Source: Streptomyces malaysiense (GTDB lineage Bacteria > Actinomycetota > Actinomycetes > Streptomycetales > Streptomycetaceae). From it: a DNA stretch of 64,000 nucleotides. The stretch is from the NCBI RefSeq assembly GCF_000980885.2, contig NZ_LBDA02000030.1, positions 59,176 through 123,175 on the forward strand, written 5' to 3'. This document shows, piece by piece, positions 8,664-16,992 of the stretch (the stretch's first letter is position 1; the number at the start of each line of letters is the position of its first letter). The position numbers and the translations under genes are program-made. The notes beneath the pieces were generated by a model, which saw only the letters and a list, made by a program, of their open reading frames with translations, was not told the DNA's origin and searched no databases.

Positions 8664-9860
8664 TTACGCACGCCCGTGCAGCCGCAGCGGCAGCGCGCTG
8701 ACCCCCCAGGTGAAGTTGGACGGCGTGAACGACGGCGCCCCGAGCAGCTCCACCCGTCCGACACTTCCGGCCAACCTGCGCAGCAGGGCGTCGAGTTCGC
8801 AGCGCGCCATCCGCGCTCCCAGGCACAGGTGCCTGCCGTGGCCGAACGCCAGGTGCCGGTTGGGACTGCGGTCCACGAGGAACCGGTCGGGCTCCTCGAA
8901 GACCTCCTCGTCCCGGTTGGCGGAGGCGTTCCAGAGCGTGACCCGCTCCCCGGGCCGCAGCCGCTGCCCGGCGATCTCGGCCGGACGCAGCACGGTGCGC
9001 ATCGCGTGCACCCCCGGCGAGGCCCAGCGCAGCGCCTCCTCCACGGCACCGGGCACCCCGGCGGCGCCGAGCGCGCGCAGCCGCTCCCACTGCTCGGGGA
9101 ACCGCGCGAAGGCGAGCAGCGCCCCGGCGGCGACGTAACGGGTGGTCTCGTTGGCGCCGGAGAGCACCCCGTTGCAGTTGAAGATGATCTCCTCGTCGGT
9201 CAGCGGGCGGCCGCCGTCGCCGTCCACCCGGCCGTGCGCCGCGACCCAGCTCACGAAGTCGTCGCCCGGGTGCGCCCGGCGCGTCGCGAGCAGATCGGCG
9301 AAGTACAGGAAGATCTCCCCGTTGGCGTACGTACCCGACGTGTCGTCGAACGCCTCGGTGGTGACCGCGCCCACCCAGTCCCAGTCCGCCCGGGGCAGAT
9401 CCATCAGGGCGCACACCACATGGTTCGGCAGCCGCTTGGCCACCTCGATGAAGTCCAGCGGCCGGTCGAGGACGTCGTCGGTCACCAGCTCGTCCACCAC
9501 CCGCCGTACCAGCCGTTCGACGCGGGGCATCCGGGCGGGCCCGAACCACTCCATCAGCGTCCGTTTGACGGCGGTGTGCTGCGGCGGGTCGGAGACGATC
9601 AGCATACGCTGGGAGACCGCCGCCACGGCGGCCACGTCGCTCCCGACGCGCATGCCGAAACGCGAGCCGAAACGGGTGGAGTCCGCGTACACGGCGGTGA
9701 TGTCACGGTGCTTGGTCAGGACCCAGAACGGGGCACCGCCGCCCTGGTGCCGGTACACCGGCGCGTGGGCGCGCAGCCAGGCCAGGGTGTCCCAGAAGTC
9801 GTCGCGCGCGAAGGGGCCGGGATCGAGCAGATCGATCACCGGCGGTGCCTCGGGGTTCAC
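8664..9860 (-). CDS. cytochrome P450
   Basis: A 398-residue bacterial P450. The I-helix oxygen-binding motif is GANETT, the K-helix ExxR is in EEALRW, and the haem-binding loop is FGHGRHLCLG with the axial Cys. The GTG start overlaps the thioesterase stop (GTGA). The set A-PCP + P450 + type II thioesterase is the classic arrangement for beta-hydroxylating an amino acid while it is tethered to the PCP, as in novobiocin and quinomycin pathways. By context it probably beta-hydroxylates tryptophan or chlorotryptophan on the 595-residue A-PCP protein; ring hydroxylation is an alternative. Confidence 0.92.
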   Translation of the reverse strand: MNPEAPPVIDLLDPGPFARDDFWDTLAWLRAHAPVYRHQGGGAPFWVLTKHRDITAVYADSTRFGSRFGMRVGSDVAAVAAVSQRMLIVSDPPQHTAVKRTLMEWFGPARMPRVERLVRRVVDELVTDDVLDRPLDFIEVAKRLPNHVVCALMDLPRADWDWVGAVTTEAFDDTSGTYANGEIFLYFADLLATRRAHPGDDFVSWVAAHGRVDGDGGRPLTDEEIIFNCNGVLSGANETTRYVAAGALLAFARFPEQWERLRALGAAGVPGAVEEALRWASPGVHAMRTVLRPAEIAGQRLRPGERVTLWNASANRDEEVFEEPDRFLVDRSPNRHLAFGHGRHLCLGARMARCELDALLRRLAGSVGRVELLGAPSFTPSNFTWGVSALPLRLHGRA

Positions 9861-10597
9861 CTCGGTTCCTCCTCGGCGAGGTCGGACAGGATCCCGGACA
9901 GCCGCCCGAGCAGCGCGCGCGGGTCCTCGCGGCTGACCCGGTGCCCACCGGCGAAGTCGTGGCGGTGCAGCGGCCCGGTGGTGACCTCGCGCCAGTCGTC
10001 CAGCTGCGCGGGGGTGACCGTCGGGTCGCCGAGGGCGCCCCACGCGTACACCGGGCAGCGCAGCGGCTCCGCGTTCGGCGGGGTGCGGAAGGTCTCCGAG
10101 AGCGCCGCGTCGCGCCGCAGCACCTCGGCGGCGATCTCCCGCAGCTCGGCGGCGAGTTCCGGCGGCAGGGCCGGGTTGCCGACGCTCGCCGAGGCCAGCC
10201 GTTCCACGTCGTCCTCGTCCAGCCCGCCGTGGCGCCGCCAGTGGACCGGTGCCCGGCAGACGCACACCACCAGTGCGGCCGGGCCGACGGCGCGCGCCAC
10301 CTCGTAGGCGAGCAGTCCGCCGAAGCTGTCCCCGAAGACGACCAGCGGCCGGCCGAGGAACCCGGCGGCCGACAGCTCCGCGACCACGGCGGCGACCACT
10401 TCCGCGATGCCGTCCGGAGCCGGCTCGCCCCACCGGTCCTCCCGGCCCGGCAGCTGTACCGCGCACACGGTGACCCGGGAGCCGAGCCGCAGTTGCCAGT
10501 TCTGGAACTGGAGGGCGCCGGAGCCCGCCTGCGGCAGGCAGAGCAGGACGGGGCGGGCCGCCGGCACGTCCTTCGTCCAGGTGCGCAGGTACGTCAT
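9857..10597 (-). CDS. type II thioesterase
   Basis: A 246-residue alpha/beta hydrolase of the TEII family. The nucleophile motif is GDSFGG (the usual His before Ser is Asp here), with an acidic residue in GALGDPTVT and the catalytic His in AGGHRVSRED. TEIIs either clear mis-primed PCPs or release a processed aminoacyl unit from a stand-alone A-PCP. Its position between A-PCP and P450, with four-base overlaps on both sides, suggests release of the hydroxylated amino acid or proofreading of that carrier protein. Confidence 0.9.
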   Translation of the reverse strand: MTYLRTWTKDVPAARPVLLCLPQAGSGALQFQNWQLRLGSRVTVCAVQLPGREDRWGEPAPDGIAEVVAAVVAELSAAGFLGRPLVVFGDSFGGLLAYEVARAVGPAALVVCVCRAPVHWRRHGGLDEDDVERLASASVGNPALPPELAAELREIAAEVLRRDAALSETFRTPPNAEPLRCPVYAWGALGDPTVTPAQLDDWREVTTGPLHRHDFAGGHRVSREDPRALLGRLSGILSDLAEEEPR

Positions 10598-12381
10598 GAC
10601 ACCGCCGTCGATTCGTCGAGCCGGGCGCGGAGGAGCGCCGCGCAGCCGCGGATGGTGGGATTGCCCAGCAGTTCGCGCATCGAGAGGGACACCCCGGTCT
10701 CCCGGCGCAGCGCGGTGATCACCCCGGCGGCCAGCAGGGAGTGCCCGCCCGAGGCGAAGAAGTCGGCGTCCGCGTCGGTCACCGGGTGTTCGAGGACCGC
10801 GTTCCAGACCTTGGTCACGGCGCCGATCAGGGGGTCTGCGGGCGGCGGGTGCGGTCCGGTGCCGTCGCCGGCCGCGGTTGCCGGCCGCCCGGTGGCGAGC
10901 GCGTGCGCCGTGGCGAGCGCGGCCCGGTCCGTCTTGCCGTTCGGGGTCAGCGGCAGCCGCTCCACGCGCCGGACGCCGCTCGGCACCTGGTGCGCGGGGA
11001 GCGCCGCGGCGAGCCGCTCCCGCAGCTCGTCGTCCCCCGGGTAGCCCTCGGCGGCCACCACGGCGAGGCCGATGGTCCGGCCCCCCGGCAGCAGGTAGGC
11101 GACGGCCCGCGCCACCCCGGGCCCGGTGGCCCGGCGCTCGATCTCGGCGAGCTCCACACGGAACCCGCGCACCTTGACCTGTTCGTCGCCCCGGCCGCAG
11201 AACTCCAGCAGTCCGTCGGCCCGGCGCCGTACGAGGTCCCCGGTGCCGTAGACGCGGCCGCGCTCGGGGTCGGACACGAAGTACCGCGCCGTCAGCTCGG
11301 GTTCGTTCCGGTAGCCGAGGGCGACCCCGGGCCCGCCGATGTACAGCTCGCCCCGGGTGCCGTCGGGCACCGGCCGGCCCTCGGGGTCGAGCACATGGAC
11401 GGCGTAGCCGGGGATCGCGGTGCCGATCGTGGCCAGGTCGTCGCCGCGGGCGCTGTCCGCCCAGGTGGCGGCGATGGTGGCCTCGGTCGGGCCGTAGACG
11501 TTGAGCATCCGGCGCCCGGTCCGGTGCCGCCCCGCCAGGTCCGGCGGGCAGGGCTCGCCCGCGACCACGATCGCCTCCGCGCCGTCCACGCCCGCCTCGC
11601 AGGCGGCCAGCAGGGACGGGGTCAGGCAGACCACCCGGGGGGCGAGGGCGGCGATCGCGGCGGCGGGCGAGCCGGCCGTCGAACGCGCGAGGTCCACGAT
11701 GCCGAGCGCGTTGCCGAACACCAGGTACAGCAGGGTGCACCACAGCCAGCCGTCGAACGCGGGCGACACCGCGTTGACGCCGTTGCCGCCGCGTGGCATC
11801 CCGAGGGTCTCGATCGCGTCGAGGAACGCCTCCAGGTTCGCGAAGGAGACCTCGACCCCCTTCGGCCGGCCGCTGCTGCCGGAGGTGTGGATCACATAGG
11901 CGACGTCGTCGGGGCGGCAGGGCCCGGCCGGCCCGGTGAAGGCGTCCGCCTCGGCGGGTTTCTCGAACAGTTCCGAGACGGTGAGCACGGGCACCCCGTT
12001 GCCGAGCACCTCGGGAGTCAGCTCGGCCGCGACGATCCACTCGGCACCGGAGTTGACGACGACCTCGCTCAGGTGCGCCGCCGGATGCCGCTCGTCGAGG
12101 AGGACCGCGCTCGCGCCGAGCGACCAGACGGACAGGAGCGCGGTGACCGCGTGCCGGTCCCGGCCGGTGGCGAGCGCCACCGCGGTGCCGCGCCCGATGC
12201 CGTGTGCCTCCAGCACTCGCGTCATCGTGTCCACGCAGGCGGCGAGTTCGGCCCAGCCGAGGCGGCCGTCGGCCGTCAGCACCGCGGGCTCGCCGGGACG
12301 TTCGGCGGCGTGCCGGGCCAGATGGCCGAGCAGCCGGGAGACGACGGGCGGCATCGTCGCGGGCGAAGGGGTCGCGGTCAT
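10594..12381 (-). CDS. stand-alone NRPS A-PCP didomain, aromatic amino acid-type code
   Basis: A 595-residue didomain. The A domain (about 15-485) has HTSGSSGRPKG, FDGWLWC (Asp210, Gly211, Trp214), NVYGPTE and NGKTD; the PCP has SGGHS with Ser548. Hand alignment to GrsA gives a specificity pocket close to D-G-W-C-V-A-V-I-A-K, an aromatic-type pocket with the canonical amino-anchoring Asp. Tryptophan or chlorotryptophan fits the linked halogenase and P450. Unlike the A domain of the large NRPS, this one keeps all core motifs. It overlaps the SARP stop and the thioesterase start by four bases each. It could alternatively load the acceptor residue for the Cy domain. Confidence 0.92.
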   Translation of the reverse strand: MTATPSPATMPPVVSRLLGHLARHAAERPGEPAVLTADGRLGWAELAACVDTMTRVLEAHGIGRGTAVALATGRDRHAVTALLSVWSLGASAVLLDERHPAAHLSEVVVNSGAEWIVAAELTPEVLGNGVPVLTVSELFEKPAEADAFTGPAGPCRPDDVAYVIHTSGSSGRPKGVEVSFANLEAFLDAIETLGMPRGGNGVNAVSPAFDGWLWCTLLYLVFGNALGIVDLARSTAGSPAAAIAALAPRVVCLTPSLLAACEAGVDGAEAIVVAGEPCPPDLAGRHRTGRRMLNVYGPTEATIAATWADSARGDDLATIGTAIPGYAVHVLDPEGRPVPDGTRGELYIGGPGVALGYRNEPELTARYFVSDPERGRVYGTGDLVRRRADGLLEFCGRGDEQVKVRGFRVELAEIERRATGPGVARAVAYLLPGGRTIGLAVVAAEGYPGDDELRERLAAALPAHQVPSGVRRVERLPLTPNGKTDRAALATAHALATGRPATAAGDGTGPHPPPADPLIGAVTKVWNAVLEHPVTDADADFFASGGHSLLAAGVITALRRETGVSLSMRELLGNPTIRGCAALLRARLDESTAVS

Positions 12382-13250
12382 GCCCGAGCCCTCCCTTCCA
12401 CCGGCCGGACGGCGCAGGGCCCGGGTACGAACGTGCGGCCGTGTCCGGTCAGGACCCGCTGGAGGGCCTGCCGGGTGTCGGTGGAGGGTTCGACTCCGAT
12501 GCGGCGCAGCAGCCGCCGCTCGCAGAGCTGGTACCAGCGCAGTGCCTGCTCCTCCTGGCCGAGCAGGCCCGCGACTTCGATCAGGGCCTGGTAGGTGGGC
12601 TCGTGCAGGGCGTCGATCTGGAGGGTGCGCTGGCCGAGTGCGACGACCGTGTCCGTGTCGCCGCGCTGCATCGCGCTCGTGCGCAGGACGTCGAGGGCGC
12701 CCAGGGCGAGCGAGCGGTAGTACTCCCGCGCCTCGGCGATCCAGTCCTCGTCCTGACCGGCGAGGAAGTCACCGTGGTAGAGGGCGATCGCCCGGGTCAG
12801 GCTCTCCGCGGCCTGCTCGGGGCGGCCGTGGGAGCGGCGCCGCATGCCCTCGTGGACGCGTTCGCGGAACTCCTCGATGTCGCACCAGGCGTCGTCGGCG
12901 TCGAGCAGATAGCCGCCGTCGCGGTGCAGCAGCCGGATGGGCGCCCCGGTGCCGGCCGGCTGCTTGCTGGCGCCGAGCGTGCTGCGTGCCCCGCAGCACG
13001 CGACCTTCAGGGAACTGGAGGAGGCGCGCCACTCGGCCTCCGGCCACAGCGCGTCCCGCAACTGGTCGCGGGTCATCACCCGGTTGCGGTGCAGCATCAG
13101 GTACTGGAACAGACTGCGTGACTTACCGGCCCGCCACCGCTCGACCGGCACCCCGCCCACCGAGGTGGCGAACCGGCCGAAGAAGCACACCGACAGGTAT
13201 GCGGGCGGGGTGGTGTCCGGCACGTTCGCACGTATGGGCGTAACGCTCAT
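12378..13250 (-). CDS. SARP-family transcriptional activator (winged helix + BTAD)
   Basis: A 290-residue protein with an OmpR-like winged helix (about 20-115, including MTRDQLRDALWPE) followed by a bacterial transcriptional activation domain (about 120-265), the size of small SARPs such as ActII-ORF4 and RedD. SARPs activate antibiotic clusters by binding direct heptamer repeats near -35. It is the first gene of the leftward operon and is coupled to the A-PCP gene by an ATGA overlap, so it would control its own expression and the whole pathway. The start at 13250 follows a GAGAGGG ribosome site. Confidence 0.88.
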   Translation of the reverse strand: MSVTPIRANVPDTTPPAYLSVCFFGRFATSVGGVPVERWRAGKSRSLFQYLMLHRNRVMTRDQLRDALWPEAEWRASSSSLKVACCGARSTLGASKQPAGTGAPIRLLHRDGGYLLDADDAWCDIEEFRERVHEGMRRRSHGRPEQAAESLTRAIALYHGDFLAGQDEDWIAEAREYYRSLALGALDVLRTSAMQRGDTDTVVALGQRTLQIDALHEPTYQALIEVAGLLGQEEQALRWYQLCERRLLRRIGVEPSTDTRQALQRVLTGHGRTFVPGPCAVRPVEGRARA

Positions 13251-13330
13251 CCCTCTCACTCCCTTTCGAGGGCGCCCCGGCAGGCCGCCACAGGCGCCAT
13301 CGAGCCTAGGAGCGGCCCGCCGCGGGGAGG

Positions 13331-13356
13331 GGGTCGTAGCGACGGAGATACGACCC
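13331..13356. promoter_or_regulatory. inverted repeat in the SARP/aldolase divergent promoter region
   Basis: GGGTCGTA (13331-13338) and TACGACCC (13349-13356) form a perfect 8-bp inverted repeat with a 10-base spacer, roughly two helical turns in total. It lies in the 218-base gap between the divergent SARP and aldolase-like genes. It could be an operator for a dimeric regulator (the nearby LuxR-type regulator is a candidate) or a leader hairpin. The assignment is inference. Confidence 0.45.
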
Positions 13357-13468
13357 TTGCGGGCCGGGTGGTGCGCCTGGTCGCAGCGGAATGGGCCGGG
13401 AGGGAGGAGCGCCGCGGGCCGCCGGGGAGGATGTCCCGGCTCCCCTCGCTGCCGGAGCATCTGACACC

Positions 13469-14503
13469 ATGAACGGACTGCCGGGTTCCCCGCGTCTGGA
13501 CTTCGCGAGCGACAACCACGCGGAGGCCCATCCCGCCGTGCTGGCCGCGCTCGCGGCGGCCGCCCCCGGTCCCGCCCCCGCCTACGGCGGTGACCGCTGG
13601 ACGGCCGCGGCCGAGGCGGGCCTGCGCGACCTGGCCGGGCCGGCGGCGGTGCCGCTGCTGGTCTTCAACGGCACGGCCGCCAACGTGCTCGGGCTGTCGG
13701 TCCTGCTCGGCCCGGGGGACGCGATCATCTGCGCCGAGCAGTCCCACTTCGCCGTGGACGAGTGCGGCGCCGTCGAGGCGATGCTCGGCCGGAAGCTGCT
13801 GACGGCCCCGGCACCGGACGGCAAGCTCACCCCGGCCGCCGTCGAGGCCGTGCTGGAGCGGTGCGCGGACGTGCGGACACCGCGTCCCTCCACGGTGGCG
13901 CTGACGCAGGCCACCGAGCTGGGCACCTGCTACACCCTGCGGGAGCTGGCCGACCTGCGGGAACTGTGCGACCGCAGGGGACTTCGGGTCTACCTGGACG
14001 GGGCGCGGCTCGCCAACGCGGTGGCCCGGCTGGGCTGCACGGTTGCCGACATCGCCCGTTTCGCGGACGCGCTGAGCCTCGGCTTCACCAAGAACGGGGC
14101 GCTCGGCGCCGACGCGCTGCTCCTGATGGCCCCCGGCATCGCCGTGCGGGCGCCCTATCTGCGCAGGCAGCAGGGGCAGTTGGCGTCCAAGATGCGCTTC
14201 CTCGCGGCCCAGGTCGGCGCGTTGCTCGACGGGGGCCTGTGGCTGGACAACGCGCGGCACGCGAACACCATGGCCGACCGGCTCGCCGCGCAGCTGGCGC
14301 CACTGCCGGGGCTGCGGCTGGCCCAGCGGGTCGAGTCCAACGCGGTCTTCGTCGAACTACCCCGCGCCGCGACGGACTTCCTGCGTCCGCGCTGGGCCTT
14401 TCACCTGCTGCCGACGGGACCGGCCCGGCTCATGACGTCTCACGCCACCGCTCGGGCGGACGTGGACGGCCTTGCCGAGGAGGTGCGCAGGAGCCTGAGA
14501 TGA
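13469..14503 (+). CDS. threonine aldolase-type PLP enzyme
   Basis: A 344-residue fold-type I PLP enzyme of the low-specificity threonine aldolase/beta-eliminating lyase family. VYLDGARLANA holds the PLP-binding Asp and SLGFTKNGALG the PLP lysine. These enzymes split beta-hydroxy-alpha-amino acids into an aldehyde and glycine, or run in reverse. Divergent from the NRPS operon that encodes a candidate beta-hydroxylase, it could cleave beta-hydroxy(chloro)tryptophan to an indole-3-carboxaldehyde, a plausible starter precursor. The start follows GGAG at 13454. Its last 74 bases overlap the convergent response regulator gene. Confidence 0.82.
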   Translation: MNGLPGSPRLDFASDNHAEAHPAVLAALAAAAPGPAPAYGGDRWTAAAEAGLRDLAGPAAVPLLVFNGTAANVLGLSVLLGPGDAIICAEQSHFAVDECGAVEAMLGRKLLTAPAPDGKLTPAAVEAVLERCADVRTPRPSTVALTQATELGTCYTLRELADLRELCDRRGLRVYLDGARLANAVARLGCTVADIARFADALSLGFTKNGALGADALLLMAPGIAVRAPYLRRQQGQLASKMRFLAAQVGALLDGGLWLDNARHANTMADRLAAQLAPLPGLRLAQRVESNAVFVELPRAATDFLRPRWAFHLLPTGPARLMTSHATARADVDGLAEEVRRSLR

Positions 14504-15194
14504 CGAATCGCTCACCCGGGCGGCGCGCGGGCAGCAGCCCGGCCGCCTCCGCCCGCCGTGTCGCGTCGGAGCGGGAGACCGCGCCCAGCTTGCGGTAGAT
14601 GTTGGTGAGGTGGCGCTTGACCGTGCTCACACTGATGAACAGCCGCTGGGCGAGTTCGGCGTTGCTCGCGCCCTCGGCGAGGAGGGCGAGCACCTCCAGC
14701 TCGCGCTTGGAGATCAGCCCGGACGGCTTGGGCTCGGCCCAGTCGTCCAGGAAGAGGGCCTTCTGCGGGAGGTGGATGACGAGCTGGTCGGAGTTCAGCG
14801 TCACGCAGTGGATCGCCGTTCTGAGCGCCGGGTAGTCCACCGACTTGTGCAGGTAGCCGGAGGCCCCGACGGCTATCAGCTCGCGGATGTGCGCGCCGTC
14901 GTCATGCATGCTCAGGATGATGACCTTGGTGTCCGGGCTCTCCTTGAGCACGTCGGTCAGCACTTCGTACGGGTCGCAGCCGGGCAGTTCGATGTCCAGG
15001 ATCAGGACGTCGGGGGCCATCGACCGGCACAGGGTGACCGCCTCGGCGCCGGTCGCGCCCTCGGCCTCGACCGCGAAGGCCGGTACCGAGGTGAGCAGGG
15101 AGACCAGGCCGGTGCGGAACAGGTGGTGGCCGTCCACCACGACGATCCGTATCTGTGCGCCGTGCGGCGGGGCATGAGTGGTTCGGGTTGCCAT
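14430..15194 (-). CDS. NarL/FixJ-type response regulator with an atypical receiver
   Basis: A 254-residue receiver plus LuxR-type helix-turn-helix (ISKRELEVLALLAEGASNAEL, then STVKRHLTNIYRKL). The phospho-acceptor Asp67 (LILDIELPG) and the conserved Lys (SGYLHK) are present, but the acidic pair near the N-terminus is D21-G22 rather than Asp-Asp, so Mg2+ binding and phosphorylation may be impaired. No sensor kinase is adjacent. It is an orphan regulator that probably belongs to the peptide cluster. A roughly 35-residue tail follows the HTH and overlaps the aldolase gene on the other strand. Confidence 0.88.
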   Translation of the reverse strand: MATRTTHAPPHGAQIRIVVVDGHHLFRTGLVSLLTSVPAFAVEAEGATGAEAVTLCRSMAPDVLILDIELPGCDPYEVLTDVLKESPDTKVIILSMHDDGAHIRELIAVGASGYLHKSVDYPALRTAIHCVTLNSDQLVIHLPQKALFLDDWAEPKPSGLISKRELEVLALLAEGASNAELAQRLFISVSTVKRHLTNIYRKLGAVSRSDATRRAEAAGLLPARRPGERFVISGSCAPPRQGRPRPPERWRETS

Positions 15195-15652
15195 GTTGCC
15201 TACCCCCCCGCCCCGGCGGCGAGCCGAAGCGTCGTCGTGCCTCCCCCGTGAGGCGCAGCGCCTGCCCGAAGCCGCGCCTAGCACATGAAGGTAACCCCTT
15301 GCTACGAAGGCTACAAGTCATAAGGCACACAAGGGATTTGAGCGCAGCAAACCGGATCCGTGACCCGGTTCGCGGGAGCGCGGCCGCGCACGAACCCCAC
15401 CAGGTGGAAGGGGCGCCATGTGACAGAACGGCACCCGGTTCGGGGGGAATCCGGTCCGTGCCGGCCGTCCGGACCGGTGGGCTTCCGGGCCTGCCCGAAC
15501 CGGGAACTCCCCGCGGCCGGCGAAATATAGCAAAAATGGCGTAAAGGGATGACGGGGAGAGCGAACCGGCGCAGGTGCGGCAACATCTTGGTGAACGACG
15601 GGCGGCGCGCGGCCGGAACGCGCCGCCGCTGCCTGCCGGATGGGGTGTGGAC
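15195..15652. promoter_or_regulatory. 458-base divergent intergenic region
   Basis: No supported gene. It holds the promoters of the response regulator (leftward) and glycosyltransferase (rightward). An 8-bp inverted repeat, CCGGTCCG (15451-15458) with CGGACCGG (15470-15477), and an unusually AT-rich patch at about 15518-15547 stand out; the latter is a likely promoter region for the glycosyltransferase gene. Confidence 0.4.
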
Positions 15653-16546
15653 GTGGTGGAGCCGAGGATCGCCGTCGCCGTGGTGACCATGGGCAACCGG
15701 CCCGCCGAGGTGGACGCCCTGCTGGAGTCCGTGGCCAAGCAGGACCTGGCCCCCGCCCGGACCGTGATCGTCGGCAACGGCTGCCGGCTCCCCGAGTTCG
15801 CCCGCCGTCTCTCCCTGCCCGGCGAGGTCACCACCATCGACGTGCCGGAGAACCTGGGCTGCCCGGGTGGCCGCAACGTCGCCCTCGCCCGGCTGCGCGA
15901 GTTCGGGGACGTCGACGTCGTCGTGGAACTGGACGACGACGGGCTGCTCGTCGACGCCGACGTGCTGCGCCGGGTGCGGGACCTCTACGCCGCCGACCCG
16001 CGCCTCGGCGTCGTCGGCTTCCGCATCGCCGACGAGCACGGCGAGACCCAGCAGCGCCACGTGCCCAGGATCGGCGGCTCCGGCCCCCTGCGCGGCGGCT
16101 ACGTCACCGGATTCCTCGGCGGCGGCCACGCCCTGAGCACGGCCATGCTGGCCGAGACCGGGGACTGGCCGGCCGAGTTCTTCTTCGCGCACGAGGAGAC
16201 CGATCTCGCCTGGCGCGCCGCCGACGCCGGCTGGAAGATCCGCTACTGCCCGGAACTGCTGCTCCAGCACCCCAAGACCTCCCCGGCCCGGCACGCCATC
16301 TACTACCGCGTCAACGCCCGCAACCGCGTCTGGCTCGTACGGCGCCGGCTGCCGCTGCCGCTCGTCCCGGTCCACCTCGGGGTGTGGACGCTGCTCACCC
16401 TCGCCCGCGCCCGTTCCGCGGCCGGGCTCAGGGCGTGGTTCGGCGGATTCCTGGAGGGGGTGCGGGAGCCGGCCGGGGAGCGCCGACCGATGCGCTGGCG
16501 GACGGTGTGGCGCCTGACCAGGCTGGGCCGCCCGCCCGTGATCTGA
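15653..16546 (+). CDS. family 2 glycosyltransferase
   Basis: About 297 residues. It has the GT-A nucleotide-sugar fold: an N-terminal IAVAVVTMGNRP strand, NLGCPGGRNVAL, the metal-binding acidic motif VELDDDG, and an acceptor region GFLGGGHALS followed by HEETDLAWRA, typical of rhamnosyltransferase-like GT2 proteins. No membrane helix is obvious. Several GTG codons (15647, 15653, 15656) could start it; 15653 has the best spacing from a G-rich ribosome site. It is monocistronic, ended by a hairpin. The acceptor is unknown; it could glycosylate a cell-surface polymer, or less likely the peptide product. Confidence 0.8.
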   Translation: MVEPRIAVAVVTMGNRPAEVDALLESVAKQDLAPARTVIVGNGCRLPEFARRLSLPGEVTTIDVPENLGCPGGRNVALARLREFGDVDVVVELDDDGLLVDADVLRRVRDLYAADPRLGVVGFRIADEHGETQQRHVPRIGGSGPLRGGYVTGFLGGGHALSTAMLAETGDWPAEFFFAHEETDLAWRAADAGWKIRYCPELLLQHPKTSPARHAIYYRVNARNRVWLVRRRLPLPLVPVHLGVWTLLTLARARSAAGLRAWFGGFLEGVREPAGERRPMRWRTVWRLTRLGRPPVI

Positions 16547-16568
16547 GGCACAGGGGGAGGCGGGACGG

Positions 16569-16601
16569 GGTCCCGGTCGTTCACCTCCGCCGACCGGGAC
16601 C
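16569..16601 (+). terminator. terminator after the glycosyltransferase gene
   Basis: GGTCCCGGTCG (16569-16579) and CGACCGGGACC (16591-16601) are perfect 11-bp arms around an 11-base loop, 23 bases after the stop codon. Confidence 0.7.
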
Positions 16602-16992
16602 ACCCACGTCCCCGGATCCGACCTGCGGCGACACTCCCCCGAGTTACGCGACTGACGCGCGCGCCGTCGGGCCGGTTCCGATGGAATGATCACATCAACT
16701 CTCACCAACGGATCGCTAACATGTGGCCAATGGTGCGTCGGTGCGAGGCAGGCCAGATGGCCGGAACTCGCCCGGTGAAAGCGGCGGCAGGCCGGTGAGC
16801 GGACCGGCGGGCGGACGTCCGGGTGGCTGTTCACCAAGGCCGGCCGCCCCGTGGACGGCGACAGGGGACCGGCCGCGAGAGGTGGCGTGAAATCGTCGCC
16901 TGCGGGACGGATTCCCGCCAGGAGTACGGCGGGCGCGCGCCCGTCGCGGAGCACGGCCGGCCCCGGCCGGCGCGGGAAGGCAGTGGAGCGGC
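16602..16992. other. intergenic, no gene seen
   Basis: A 391-base stretch between the terminator and the AfsR-like gene. I see no convincing reading frame or RNA gene. It contains an AT-richer patch around 16681-16735 and presumably the promoter of the downstream regulator. Confidence 0.4.

Noticed and set aside
13469..14503. Housekeeping threonine aldolase
   Set aside because: A different, longer threonine aldolase-like gene sits at 56512-57699 in the conserved core block, so the short copy next to the NRPS operon is more likely pathway-specific.
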